In this document: positions 25,860 to 36,984 of the stretch, one piece after another
How the letters are laid out: each line of letters begins with the position of its first letter
Position numbering within the stretch: position 1 is the first letter of the stretch
DNA from: Macrobrachium rosenbergii
Taxonomy: Eukaryota; Arthropoda; Malacostraca; Decapoda; Palaemonidae
Direction: 5' to 3'
NCBI RefSeq assembly: GCF_040412425.1
Contig: NC_089777.1
Coordinates: forward strand, 31,046,537 to 31,110,536
DNA length: 64,000 bases
Made by a program: the position numbers and the translations under genes
Notes under the pieces: model-generated
What the model was told of the DNA's origin: nothing
Seen by the model: the letters and a program-made list of their open reading frames with translations, nothing else
Database searches by the model: none

Positions 25860-26270
25860 TAAAACTTTCATTATACCCAACTGCGTGAAGACTGCTGATA
25901 AGAAATATGTAGCTGTAATTACAGCTAAATCATCAATATATCCTGTTGTATTAAGACCACTGGAAGACTTCCGATTTTGATGCAAATTATTTACAGCAAA
26001 ACTAGCAATACTGTTAGATAGTTAAGACCATTAAAATATGAAATTGTTGTAAATTATTGGCAGCAAAATTGCCATCGCATTCAGTTTCGCTAAGCTCATT
26101 AAATCGATTCGAAATTTTGGAAAATATTGACAGAAACACTGCTCATCCATTTATTACTTTGAAATCATTTAAATGAATTTAAATGAATAGAAATAGTTGT
26201 AACTTATTTGCAAAAAAATTGTCAATACAACTATTGTTTCAAGGCCATCAGTGCCCAGAATTCTTGTCAG
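25860..26270. repeat. Decayed tandem repeat, unit about 67-78 bp
   Basis: Diverged copies share the order AAATTATTTGCAGCAAAATTG, then CCAT...TTAAGACCATTAAAAT and GAAATTGTTGT. Unit anchors lie near 25985, 26052, 26127 and 26205. No reading frame of note crosses it. Confidence 0.65.
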
Positions 26271-26528
26271 TATGTTGCAGCGTAATTTTAATGGAAACGA
26301 TAAAAAATGATCTTTGCAGAATAAAAAAAAATTAAAGCCTTTTTTTATAGCGTTAATTATTAACGAGAAATAAAATATAAATTTTTACTTATTTACAAAC
26401 ATATTTTTTATTGTACCCAAACGCGTTCAGATCTCTAACACGAAAAGAAATGGTAGCAAACAGAACAAAAATTCCTCTCCCAGAATTTGAGAAATTCCCT
26501 CTGTTGTGATAGTAGTCCTGACGTCGTC

Positions 26529-26560
26529 TATAAATTGGTAGAAGAGACTTTCCTCAGTGT
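26529..26560 (+). promoter_or_regulatory. Possible core promoter: TATA box plus arthropod initiator
   Basis: TATAAAT starts at 26529, and TCAGT, the arthropod initiator consensus, lies at 26554-26558 with the A at 26556. The TATA start is 27 bases upstream of that A, a little shorter than the usual 30-31. Downstream is GC-raised, non-repetitive DNA (26560-26660) with AGTCAGTCAGTCGG, a style common in 5' untranslated exons. A short frame begins ATGAAGCCC at 26594. No known first exon can be matched. Confidence 0.3.
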
Positions 26561-26593
26561 GAACGAACGGGTTCTAGCGAGGAGCCGACGGGA

Positions 26594-26704
26594 ATGAAGC
26601 CCGAACAGTCAGTCAGTCGGCAAAACCTTCCCGACCTCCCCGTCACTGTCGCTGAGGAAGAAGAAGAAAAAGAAGAAGAAGAAGCAGAAAAACATCCAGG
26701 TTAA
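26594..26704 (+). CDS. Short frame of 36 codons after the possible promoter
   Basis: The frame starts MKPEQSVSRQNLPDLPVTVA and continues with a Glu/Lys-rich run from a GAA/AAG triplet tract, ending at TAA 26702. Just before the stop lies CCAG-GTTAAT, a weak possible splice donor at 26700. It could be an upstream ORF, the start of a spliced first exon, or chance. No homologue is recognised. Confidence 0.15.
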   Translation: MKPEQSVSRQNLPDLPVTVAEEEEEKEEEEAEKHPG

Positions 26705-26719
26705 TTTTCTACCCGATAT

Positions 26720-28138
26720 CTTCCTTTAAATCTTCTCTCCAGAGTTCCTTCTCTGTGTCTGCGCGTCCGTCTTTCCTGAATTTATATTCCGACTGTTGCC
26801 TTGGCGCTTGTGTGTCTTATTTGAATATACACTGAATGGAAATAATTTTCTCTTAGCTCCTTTCAAAACAAAGTTCCACGGTCATTCATCAGATCTGTCA
26901 GAGAGGTGAGGAAACACAGAGTAGAAAATATTTATTGTCTGTGATAATTCGCTAAAGACCTTTACGAAAGAAAGACCTGTTTTGAATTTTTTTTTTTTAT
27001 CACCGCCGATTCCGCGCATAACATCCCCGAAGGCGCAGAGATAGGAAGAACCTACAGGTATGCATCGTCTGTTAGATATAATATTCTATTATCCACACGT
27101 AGGTTTAAGGGAAGCCATGATTTACTATACAGTTTCTTCACTGACGTTGCCACAATGACCTGAGTCCTTCAGTGCAGCGCACACCGCAGGACCGGCCAAA
27201 AAAAATCTGCAAAAAACACCTCCCCGTCCTCAAGGCTGGGCGAATATGGCAGGTACACAGAGGCGACGCAAGGAGGATTCTGCCGTGGCAGAAACGGTAT
27301 ACATGACGTCCGTTTTATTTTCCGTGTGTTCTTGTTGACGACTGATGACGGCTGTGGATTTCTTACTTTTTTTCTCTCTCTCTCTCTTTTTTGCTACATT
27401 TTTTTGGTCGCCTCATTTTTTGTAGTATCACATTTCGCTTTCTGTTTATCGATTGTTTTTAGAGGAGAGGTTTTTGTGACGAATCTTCGCATAATGAATT
27501 GCCTACGGGAATGTAATCTATTTAGGCGGTTTTCAATTTTACCGCAGAGAAACACGACACGAAAAGGAAACGGTTTAGTAAATAAAGGTAAATACAGGAG
27601 TATTTCAGAATAATATATTTTTTCATAGTTAAATATAAGTGTACATATTTAATTGTAGACTGAAATATTCTCTTATAAGTAAATTTCCCGAAAAAAGAAA
27701 ATTATAGTACAGCATCATAACATCCCAGTAACTTGCAAACAAATACAGTTAACCATAAGGGAACAAACATACGAACTGACGCTTCGCCGATCGCATGTCC
27801 ACAAACGAGTTACCGATCTGTAGCCTACGTAAGTCACTCCAACTCAACACATTTTTATCTTCTGACTTCTATCGTTCATTAATTAAATATAAGAACCGAT
27901 TTAATGCCAAAGAACATAGGAATCCCGTATTTTTACAACATCCGCTCCTTGCATGAGGTCCTCCGACCTCACACGCTGGTGACGAGCGAAAAAGAAACCG
28001 TGATACTTGGAGAGGAACTATTCATTAAAACGATTTTATGGCTCGAAGATACACATCGGATGGAAATATAAGAGTGAGTGATCCAAATACTTTACCACCC
28101 TCGGACAAAGGGAGAATTTACTGAACACGCACACGGCT

Positions 28139-28140
<2 letters not shown>
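26720..28140. other. Unique non-coding DNA
   Basis: The part 26990-27310 has balanced composition (CCGCGCATAACATCCCCGAA, GTGCAGCGCACACCGCAGGA) and is a possible regulatory or transcribed segment. A plus-strand frame (27326-27613, 95 codons) is not recognisable. Confidence 0.5.

Positions 28141-28200
<60 letters not shown>
28141..28200. repeat. (CT)n array
   Basis: Uninterrupted TC repeat of 60 bp. Confidence 0.97.
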
Positions 28201-28202
<2 letters not shown>

Positions 28203-29169
28203 GACTGTTTTCTTTTCTATTTAATATATTCATAAAGAAGGGTAAAATTTCCTTCGATCGTAAAGACAGCTCAGTTTCGGTGATGAAATACTTGATGATG
28301 TCGGTCGATTGGATAAGTTATATTATTTATATTAGTTTTAACAAAACACCTTTTTTCGCATAAAGAAACTATATATCTATTTTTCTTTTTTTACATAAAG
28401 AAATTATATATCTAATTTTGATATAAGATAAAATATAGTTAGTAGGTGTTTAAAGAAGACTGATAAACAACCAGCTGTTCAGTCGCCAAAACATGATATG
28501 AAATGTATTTTCACGTCAATTTAATTAACATCAGCATGATTTATTTACACTACATTGTTTAATTATCGAAAAATAGCCACTTATCTTACAAATTTAACAT
28601 ATCGTCTTTGCCTGTAAATTCATCACAGAAAACAAAATTGTCGCACGTATGAAGTCAATAGCAAAATTTTTAAAATGAGCAAAATTGAAAGTAAAAAGAC
28701 AAAATTCAAACGTTGCCTTCAATTAAGTGAAAGCACTGTATTGTAATACACTTTGAAAGGTCTCGGCTAATAAAAGTAAATGACCATAGGACACTGCTTT
28801 CCTTTCAAACACTGTAATAATAAGGTTTCGTTTTAAGATACTTGGAATAATCCTCAGGGTAGTAAACCAACACGCATTCCGAAATAAAGACAGACAGGAC
28901 CAGGAATATAAAAATACTGGATTCCCAAAGGGAATCAATTTAAAGAGAAAGTTTTTTTTTTTGTCATTTTCAAGGTTGAGGACAACTGAGTAATTATGTA
29001 AAAAGAAACCTAAGAGCTTGTACAGTATGAGATTATAGTATGCTAAAGGAATATATGAAAAAAATTAGAGTAAAAAATCATTTCTCTTATTTTTTTTTTT
29101 ATTTTACTCGGCTGGATTTTAGATACTATTATTGACCAACTAAAATTTCATGTCCTCAAGCACCCACAC

Positions 29170-29172
<3 letters not shown>
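28201..29172. other. AT-rich spacer
   Basis: A short duplicated phrase (CATAAAGAAA(C/T)TATATATCTA at 28361 and 28396) is the only repeat seen. No gene. Confidence 0.6.

Positions 29173-29224
<52 letters not shown>
29173..29224. repeat. (GA)n array
   Basis: AG repeat followed by GGAATG. Confidence 0.97.
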
Positions 29225-29227
<3 letters not shown>

Positions 29228-29816
29228 ATGATATTTCACTGCTGTTTTGTTTTTATTTAGGCAAGAAGATGACCCACCCGGCCTTTTCATCAAGATAGAA
29301 GGAGGGACAGATTCCTACAGATAACAATAATTTACAATGGGTCCCGATGCCTTTGATATATTTCGTATCTCCTGACGAAGATAACAGTCCACTTCACAAG
29401 GCTTCGTACGCTTTAACAGATCTGTCGCGCGACACCATAAATCTGTAGAGTAAATCTCCTATACCTTATAAAGTACATTGTATACTGTGGGATTTCGGAG
29501 TCTAGTAGAAAAAGTATCTATGAGTATAAAAAAACAGGTTAGTTAAGAAGTCATGGCGGAAATTACAGTTTATAAAAAAATATTGTGATAAAACAGAATC
29601 TGTTTATTTTGAGATCGATAACCTGATTTAAAGTTAAGTTTCTGGGGACTTTTGTGTGTGAAACTTCCGTTGCCAGTGATTCAGCTTGACAGTTATAATG
29701 AAAATCATAAATTGTGATAATCATTAAAATTATAGAAAATAAATTCCTTAAAAGTGCCACAAATCACTTAAAGAAATTTCAAGTATTTTATCCCATAGAG
29801 ACCACTGTCGTGAAGA

Positions 29817-29819
<3 letters not shown>
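29225..29819. other. AT-rich spacer
   Basis: No recognisable gene or repeat. Confidence 0.6.

Positions 29820-29883
<64 letters not shown>
29820..29883. repeat. (CT)n array
   Basis: Uninterrupted CT repeat of 64 bp. Confidence 0.97.
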
Positions 29884-29888
<5 letters not shown>

Positions 29889-30920
29889 GAAAGCACGTCG
29901 ATCTGTCACTTACTTATTAAGGCCTAATCATTCAAAACAGCTGATTAAAATGTTTCTACCAGCGTATTAACACAGCTACTATCACATACCGCCTTATCAT
30001 CTTTGCAAGATTTCCTGTGAGGTGCCCGTTTTTGTGTCAACCTTTGGAAAATACCATTCACTGTGTATTACTTTTATGGTCATTTATTTTGTCCATGTAA
30101 AAAGATACTCCAGCGTTCACGTATAAGCTGATTTTAGTGAAAATTTTTACTGAACACACACTGGTGAAGAATTAGGTGTTAAAATAAAATAAATCCACTT
30201 TCCTCTCTTGGTCTTAGTGCTCTTTCATTTGCTAAATATTTGTAAATTTTTTGAGACTTTAAAATACCAGATGTTAGTTTTTTCGCTGTGTAAAGTAAAG
30301 AAAAAAATCACGAAAAAGTATTATTTTCACATTGTAATTTTAATCGTTTCCTCCATTCGTCAACAGTGCGAGTTCGATAGGTTTAAAAAGGAAAGCATTA
30401 GGGTAAATATCTATATAATATTTTTTGTGTAGTTTTTCCTCACAATTTTGCCTGAAAATGTTTATGTCGTTCGTCCCAGGATAAACACAGAGAAAGACTT
30501 ATCAAAGTCTAAGCAAACATAGTGTAGATGCACGGTAGCCGGATTACTATTATTATTCTTATTTTCACATTACATGTCTCTTAAACATACGCTGGCCACT
30601 GAAAGGTTTGGTGCGGTACGTACTAGAAAAAACGCCAGTCATTCTAATTATAAGAAAAAAAAATAGCTATCTTCTCACCTGCTCTTATTAAATATTCACC
30701 TGTCTCAATATCCGATGTACAAACATCATAAAAGTAGTTATTATGAAGCGGGAGGGATCGTATCTGCATATGCCAGAGCATAAATAGAAGGAATACACTT
30801 CATATATGCGCGTCGTTATGATGGCAAGAGGGCATTCGTATCTGAATACACCAAAGAATAACGAGGAAATATTAATCTGCGGCAAACATTTGGTGATGAA
30901 AAAACTGATGACTGAGATCC
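29884..30920. other. AT-rich spacer
   Basis: Short frames only; nothing recognised. Confidence 0.6.
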
Positions 30921-30924
30921 TTGG

Positions 30925-31230
30925 CAATTAGAGGCGATCTTCCTCGAGATCCGTAATTAGCTGACGGTGCCCATTTTCGGCATCTATAACTCTCCAGCGC
31001 GCGCGGAAAGCGTCACCATCGAAATCTGGGCGATTAACGGGAAAATTAATTCTTTCATCAACATAAACACACGATATCGATGTTGATAATTACAGGGCCG
31101 GATATCGCCTGTCATTTACAGGATTAATTAATGAAAGGTTCAACGTATATCATTAACAGGGCGTTGGGTGTCAAAGTCCGTGAGGTTTAGTGTTCGACAC
31201 CGCTGGCAACATTGGCGGGAGAACGATAAA
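30925..31230. promoter_or_regulatory. Candidate conserved non-coding regulatory element
   Basis: About 300 bp free of simple repeats and denser in GC than its flanks. It includes TAATTAGCTGACGGTGCC, GCGATTAACGGGAAAATTAA, GATGTTGATAATTACAGGGC, CCTGTCA at 31108-31114 (reverse complement TGACAGG, a TALE/Hth-type site) and GGATTAATTAATGAAAGG at 31121-31138. A high load of homeodomain and TALE cores without an open frame suggests an enhancer. This is inference. Confidence 0.35.
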
Positions 31231-31697
31231 CAAAAACTGTTTTTATGAGTTTTCTTTGTATTTGGGGCGGGGGTCGTACATTTTCCGGGGAAATAAATTC
31301 AACGTTGATTACTGTACTGATGGACTTAATTTTGATGGTAAATAGCAGAGGAGGGTGAAAACTTTTCCATCTCCTATAATTTCATTTTAATACCATTCGT
31401 AACTTCCTTTATTTTTCAAGGAGTAAACATCATTCATGTCATTAAAAGTCATCTCTCTCTCTCTCTCTCTCTCTGTTTTTTTGTGAAGAGATAAGTCTTC
31501 ACAAATACGACGATGAAATAATTCCATTGGTATTTCCTGACATCAGATGTGGATGTGGAAAGCAGATTTTGAATTTCACTGAACAACCATTATTTGACGA
31601 TAAAATGCGGATGTATCTAATACTGAATTACAATAATACATAAAAAAAAGATGTAAAGCAGAATTGAAAATGACAGTTGGCGCGTGTGATTATTTGT
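31231..31697. other. AT-rich spacer
   Basis: A short CT run lies at 31452-31474; nothing else of note. Confidence 0.6.
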
Positions 31698-31740
31698 ATA
31701 CATACATACATACATACATACATACATACATACATACATT
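31698..31740. repeat. (CATA)n microsatellite
   Basis: About ten CATA units next to the truncated SINE tail. Confidence 0.95.
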
Positions 31741-31768
31741 ATACATTACACGTACATGAACTATATAT

Positions 31769-31843
31769 TCACAAATATTACGCCAAAAATATCGTTTAAT
31801 ATCCAATTCAGCATACCTTGGAAACAAGGAGAATTATATTAAT
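31769..31843 (-). mobile_element. Truncated copy of the SINE 3' tail
   Basis: CACAAATATTACGCCAAAAA TATCGTTTAATATCCAATTC matches the SINE tail at 46275-46315 with only a few changes. The part that follows (ACCTTGGAAACAAGGAGAATTATA) corresponds to the next section of the SINE with an internal deletion. The tRNA-like head is absent. A CATA array lies 30-70 bases to its left, mirroring the TA/TGTA run beside the full copy. Confidence 0.7.
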
Positions 31844-31977
31844 TTATATAATTATATATAAGTAAGTGTACGAGAAAAAAATACGCAAGGGTGATTCATT
31901 TCATATTAACTGATCTCATGTAATCGTCGGTGTTAAGTGAAACAGTAAATGTCTTTATAAGAGGTAAAGTCTCTTGA

Positions 31978-32165
31978 GACAGCAGCCAAACATGAGTCTT
32001 TCGGATATTTTTGTATTTCACTACAGCAGCCTAATGCAGTAGTAAAGGTATTCCGGACAATCTTGCCTCTTACTTCAGCAGCCTAATTTTATGAGTCTTT
32101 CGGGCAATTTTCTCTCTTAATACAGCATCTAAATTATGGGCCTTTCAGGGAAATCTTGTCCGAAA
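31978..32165. repeat. Decayed tandem repeat (CAGCAGCCTAAT...GAGTCTTTCGG type)
   Basis: Three diverged copies carry ACAGCAGCC(T)AA, ATGAGTCTTTCGGG and CAATTTTTCTCTTA-like segments, at about 31978, 32024-32070 and 32077-32150, a period of around 60-75 bp. Confidence 0.55.
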
Positions 32166-32885
32166 TTAACAATATATTTTCTATTTGGAGTAAGCTGGTC
32201 TTATGCCAGCACGGTCTCCTGCTTCTAATTAGTAGCCACTAATAGTGCAGCCTAAGATTTACTTTTATTGCCCCGGGAAGTAGAGTTGGCTAGAGGTGAA
32301 CATATCTTTGGTCTTTCTGTTAGTGCTTAAAGGCACAATTTTCAGAGAGACCTGGAACAGTAAAAGTGAAATTTTCAAAACAAAATGGAACTCGTTCTTT
32401 GGCAAGTGCCAGCCATTTCCAAATATCAGGCCATTCCAACTGGCTCATCCCGTAAAATTTTTGACTGTTTATGCTTAAAAATGATTGCTTCAACAACTCC
32501 GGTGAGATCAGTTTTCAAGTAAACACATTTTCCACGTACGAAGGTTGGTAAAAACCAAAGATGGCGACCTGTCAGCCATTTTGTGCATGGTAAACCTGCA
32601 CACAATTTGTCCCCTTACGAAGGGAAAGGGGGGCGGGAGGAGGTTAGCTCTAGAACGTGCTACTCCTTCAGGCGATATGATTTGAATGAGGTTGCCAGCT
32701 TCATGCCTCTCTAAATACTGGTTACGCCCCATCACAGTTGACTACTTTGGTCAATAAAGACAATATGGGATTTAATGGGACATGCTTCAATGCGTTCAGC
32801 CTCGTCCGGGAACCATACTTGGCCCTCTTGTTTATGAGGACGCATTTATGCATGCTTGACCACGAGGTCTCGTGTGTATGTATGT
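32166..32885. other. Unique non-coding DNA
   Basis: Balanced composition in 32490-32870 with short opposed frames that I do not recognise. No splice-supported exon. Confidence 0.5.
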
Positions 32886-32923
32886 GTGTATGTATATATG
32901 TATACATATATATACATTATATA

Positions 32924-32980
<57 letters not shown>

Positions 32981-33050
32981 CATACATACATACATACATA
33001 CATACATACATACATACATACACACACATATATATATATATAATATATAT
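32886..33050. repeat. Compound TGTA/TA/CATA array
   Basis: TA repeat (about 32925-32977) flanked by TATG on one side and about eleven CATA units (32977-33022) on the other. Confidence 0.95.
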
Positions 33051-34124
33051 GAATGAGTATTCATGTGTGTTGTTAATGTTTGAGTGTGTATGCTTGAGTA
33101 AACTTGCACACAAGCACAGGCTTTTCCGTCTAACAAAGCATATGCAGCAAATGGTTCTATTCATTCAATCCCGCGCATAAAGATTGGTCAAACTGCTTTT
33201 ATCTACAAACGTACAAAGATAAAAAAAAAAAATCATCATTCGGGACCGATGTGCAGTCATGCGACAAGTAGTTGACGCAGACAGACGTCAGGCCAATGTT
33301 AACACATCTCATTATCTTTTATCGACTCTCTCCGATAAGGACAGTTCACCTGCCATACAATGCATTGATAAGCTATGTCTTGATGACCACTACACAGTAT
33401 TTTCGGGAAAGTTAAGTGTTCGGTTTGCGCGCGCGCGTCTCTCTTTGCCTTCGCCTCTAAGGATAATTGACTGTGGTGGGTCGCAGCCAGAGATTAAGAA
33501 TGGATAAGAATAGAAAACTCATCTGGAAATAGTTGCCAAACGCCAGGAGAAAAACTCTTCTGAAGTCACTGTCTACATAGGAAAAGATTATCAGCTTGAA
33601 AAAAAGTACGCACACACGTTCATTTTACAGTACTTACAAAACTTCAGCAACTAATGTAGTACCTTGAGTTATAATTAATTCTCGTGTAATGTAACAATAC
33701 CTGATAACCATCACCACCACGCCTTCATGTATAGTATCCTTTTCCATAAACTGTTTGTGTTTGGACATCCACGCTGTGACCGTCCTATATTTTCCCCCAT
33801 TTACTATTAACGGATGTGCATTTATGTCATCACCTTTTCAATGTTTTATATATATGGCCTTTCACTCATCGCCAACACAATACAAAATTCCAATAGTGTA
33901 GAAGGACTACGCATTTCCATTCCGGTTTCGACATTCAAAATTATTTTTTGGATACAGGAAGTTCTCGTCTTTCGTGTAGACTATATTCCGGGTTTCAGTG
34001 GTAGCAAACGCGTCCAGTACATACCACTCAACCACTTACAAATACAGGGGACAGCGACTTTTGAGGCTCCATTCTCTGCCTACGCCTGTGCAAGAAATTC
34101 TATTATTTTCTCGTTGTGCTCTCT
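33051..34124. other. Mixed unique DNA
   Basis: Includes an alternating GCGCGCGCGCG run at 33427-33437. A plus-strand frame beginning at 33814 leads into the 36-bp repeat and is not recognised as a gene. Confidence 0.55.
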
Positions 34125-34268
34125 TCCTATTTCGCCACATTCATATAATACTCTTACTCTTCCTATTTCGTCACATTCATATAATACTCTTACTCTTCCT
34201 ATCTCGCCACATTCATATAATACTCTTACTCTTCCTATCTCGCCACATTCATATAATACTCTTACTAT
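34125..34268. repeat. 36-bp perfect-phase tandem repeat, four copies
   Basis: The motif TCCTATTTCGCCACATTCAT starts at 34125, 34161, 34197 and 34233, exactly 36 bp apart, with only single-base differences (TTTCG/CTCG, CCAC/TCAC). The unit is a multiple of three, so a plus-strand frame open from 33814 to 34368 encodes a 12-residue repeat (LPISPHSYNTLT). That frame has no recognisable domain and ends in a TG-repeat-encoded Cys/Val run, so I treat this as a minisatellite and not a gene. Confidence 0.92.
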
Positions 34269-34589
34269 CTTTCAACATACACAAACATATACACTTTATA
34301 ATATATGTGTGTGTGTGTGTATGTGTATGCAGTCATATTCAGACATATATAAGGAAACTCCACAATAAAAATAACTGTCTAAAAAGCTCACTTTTTGAAA
34401 TATGTTTTTCTAGATAATTAATATTTTTTAACATTTAATAAAATACAAAGATCTTTCTTCGTCTCACTATTACTTCTGAATGGCTCACGACAATGAGCGT
34501 GCACACGATAATTGAATTTGATCAATAATAAACAACACAGAATTTATAACACCAGAATGCTAGGACAGCTAAAAGCAATAAATAAGCGT

Positions 34590-34900
34590 TCTGAAGATGA
34601 TAAATCATCTATTCATCAAATGTAAGTCTGCCGTTAAAACATTATTGGCACGTGTTAGCTTTACGTGTCTGAGGCACGTGTCCGCTTTGTGTCCGGTTCT
34701 TTGAAGCGAAGATTTAAACGGCATTTCGGAACGTAAATAACTCTCGTACAAAAACGGCTCGAATACTTGCGAGTACAGTTCTCGCCTGAAAATACGAGAG
34801 ACTCGTGCAATTCCGACGTGGACATCGTCGCTTTCGGGAGCTACACAAAAGGAGCGCATTTTCCAGCTGTTAGATATCCATTGAATGGTGGTGATGTATT
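34590..34900. promoter_or_regulatory. Candidate regulatory segment with three ACGTGT sites spaced 13 bp
   Basis: ACGTGT occurs at 34650-34655, 34663-34668 and 34676-34681, each exactly 13 bp after the last. The first and third are within CACGTG E-boxes, and the middle one reads TACGTG, the form bound by bHLH-PAS dimers. The surrounding 300 bp is unique, CpG-bearing and free of simple repeats (TTTCGGAACGTAAATAACTC, GAATACTTGCGAGTACAG). Binding is an inference from motif form. Confidence 0.35.
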
Positions 34901-35498
34901 TTCATAATAAAAACAGGTAAACTAACAATGCTTGAATCACGTTCACTCACAGATAGAAATCTGTTTACCTCTTGTTGGGTTTTGGTGATAACGCGTCGAG
35001 AGCACCGGGGTTTGACTGATGGATTATTTTTGTAGACTGGCGGTCAGATGGATGGAGATAAGAGAGATTTTCTAATTGCGAAATTTAATATCTTAACGGA
35101 CAATGAACAAATCTAGGATAATAGCTGCGACATAAAGAATGATGACAGCTTTGTTAAGAGAAATAATAACATTAACAGCAATAATAATTGTTAATTTAAC
35201 ATTTTACTGAAATAAAGATCAAACTATCGGCACCTCCTAAGTCTTTCACTTCTGGTTAAAGATCTCTATCTATCAACTGTGACAGATTTTGTGCTTCACT
35301 ATTAATAAAGGATCTCTGTCTGCCTACTGAAAAGTTTATCTGCTCTGTAACCTCTAATAAGATTAGAAAATTGAAGGTCTTTCTCTCGAGAAATGCTATT
35401 CCTTGAGGAACTAGGGCCAAAGGAAACCCCAAAACAAAATCCAGTATCGATTAAAGACACCACGAGACGTCTCCTCGGGTGTATGTGTTTGTGTGTGA

Positions 35499-35500
<2 letters not shown>
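34901..35500. other. AT-rich spacer with weak tandem similarity
   Basis: The stretch 35205-35385 holds phrases such as TAAAGATCTCTATCTATCAACTG and TAAAGGATCTCTGTCTGCCTACTG about 55-60 bp apart, possibly another decayed repeat. Confidence 0.5.

Positions 35501-35530
<30 letters not shown>
35501..35530. repeat. (GT)n microsatellite
   Basis: GT repeat with a GAGTGA lead-in. Confidence 0.94.
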
Positions 35531-35536
<6 letters not shown>

Positions 35537-35753
35537 CCCAGGTCATTGGGGAAGAACTTCGCTTCATTTCATGGTTTGTGCTTAAGGGGGAGGCTTTGTC
35601 TTACGTCATAACGACTGGGTTTTTCATTCTCATTTCATTTCGCTAATCAGCTATCGCAGAGACCCGGTCCCTATTCAAAGGACGGTCAGACAAGTTTCAT
35701 TTTCTTAAGATAGCGGAGAGATATTCTCATTTCATAAGTTAGTAAAAGTAAAG

Positions 35754-35754
<1 letters not shown>

Positions 35755-35818
<64 letters not shown>
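35755..35818. repeat. (GA)n array
   Basis: Uninterrupted GA repeat of 64 bp. Confidence 0.97.
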
Positions 35819-35820
<2 letters not shown>

Positions 35821-35869
35821 CCCACCAGATGTCCAGGAAAATAAATGCAGATATCAGACGACCAACAAA

Positions 35870-36110
35870 AAAAATAATTTAGTCTAATCCACAAAACACC
35901 CTCGGAATCCAATTAGGAGTTCCAATTGGCCCTCCCTATATATGAACCAGCCGCCCATGTAATTTTCCCATCTCCTGGATGTGTTTTTCAGTAATTTGAG
36001 CGAATCTCCAATGTCATCGTCAGAGATTTCAATTTCCACGGGGAATTAAACTTCAGGAGAGAAGTCGCTCAAAGCAAACAATATGGCTTAACCAGGTCTC
36101 TGCGAAATTA
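35870..36110. promoter_or_regulatory. Candidate conserved non-coding element
   Basis: Repeat-free segment with two related phrases, CCAATTAGGAGTTCCAATTGG, then CCATGTAATTTTCCC, AATGTCATCGTCAGAG and GGGAATTAAACTTC. Several TAAT/ATTA cores; no open frame of note. Regulatory role inferred. Confidence 0.28.
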
Positions 36111-36980
36111 CAGGGAAGGCAGAAATACAGACGATATAACAAACCTGACCATATGCGACTCTAGACTTCATAATATGTTTTTATTACTACCATTTTGCAT
36201 CTGACTGACTTCCCCAACAGTCATTCGGAAATGGTAGGAATGAGATTGTATATGCACTTTATCAAGCACATAGCTCTGAATAGCCTCAGTCGGTGAAAGG
36301 CGTGTCATTATTTGCATTGTCTTCGAAATTATAATTGAAACGTTTCCTTTTGTGGTATATCGTTATGATTATGAAACACGGGCCGTTTTTTTAGTAACTA
36401 ACTAGCTAGCGGAGAGTAAGGTTAAAAAAAAAAAAAAATTGTTTTCGACGTGTCTGAAGCACCGACAAACTTTAACCGCTAGTAGTCATGGCAATTTGAT
36501 ATAGGTAACTGTTAGAAGCCGGTCACCAGTAAGATTCATATAATTCACTTCACATACAAAAAATATTTATTTTTTTATTTTAATCTAGAAAACTTTTTAC
36601 TAGTTTAAAGGATGTCTGGCTTCTCATACTACTATGAGCATTGAGCAAAGAACAGAAACTTGAGGGGTTTTCTTGTCCAAATATACAGAAAGTCATTAGA
36701 TCAACGCGCTTATTAAGGTACAAATTTCGATGTGTTAAATGAAAGACTGCGCCTTCGTTTTCAAGGTTGAATTTGCTATTTTTTCCCACTTACAAAAAAA
36801 TCTTACTCGCTATTTACGTGGTGCTATGTCTGAAAGCACACTTTTAAACTATCTAAACTGTCCTCTTGACGTAACTTCATTCTTAGCACATATATTGAGA
36901 TATTAAGCTTATTTACATGACCATATACACAAAAATGTAAAACTCTGTCTGTCTGCAAGCATTTATGTTCTACTATAAGT
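36111..36980. other. AT-rich spacer
   Basis: Poly-A at 36425-36438; no gene recognised. Confidence 0.6.
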
Positions 36981-36984
36981 TCAA

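Noticed and set aside
34125..34268. CRISPR-like array
   Set aside because: The 36-bp units are directly adjacent with no variable spacers, and the genome is eukaryotic.
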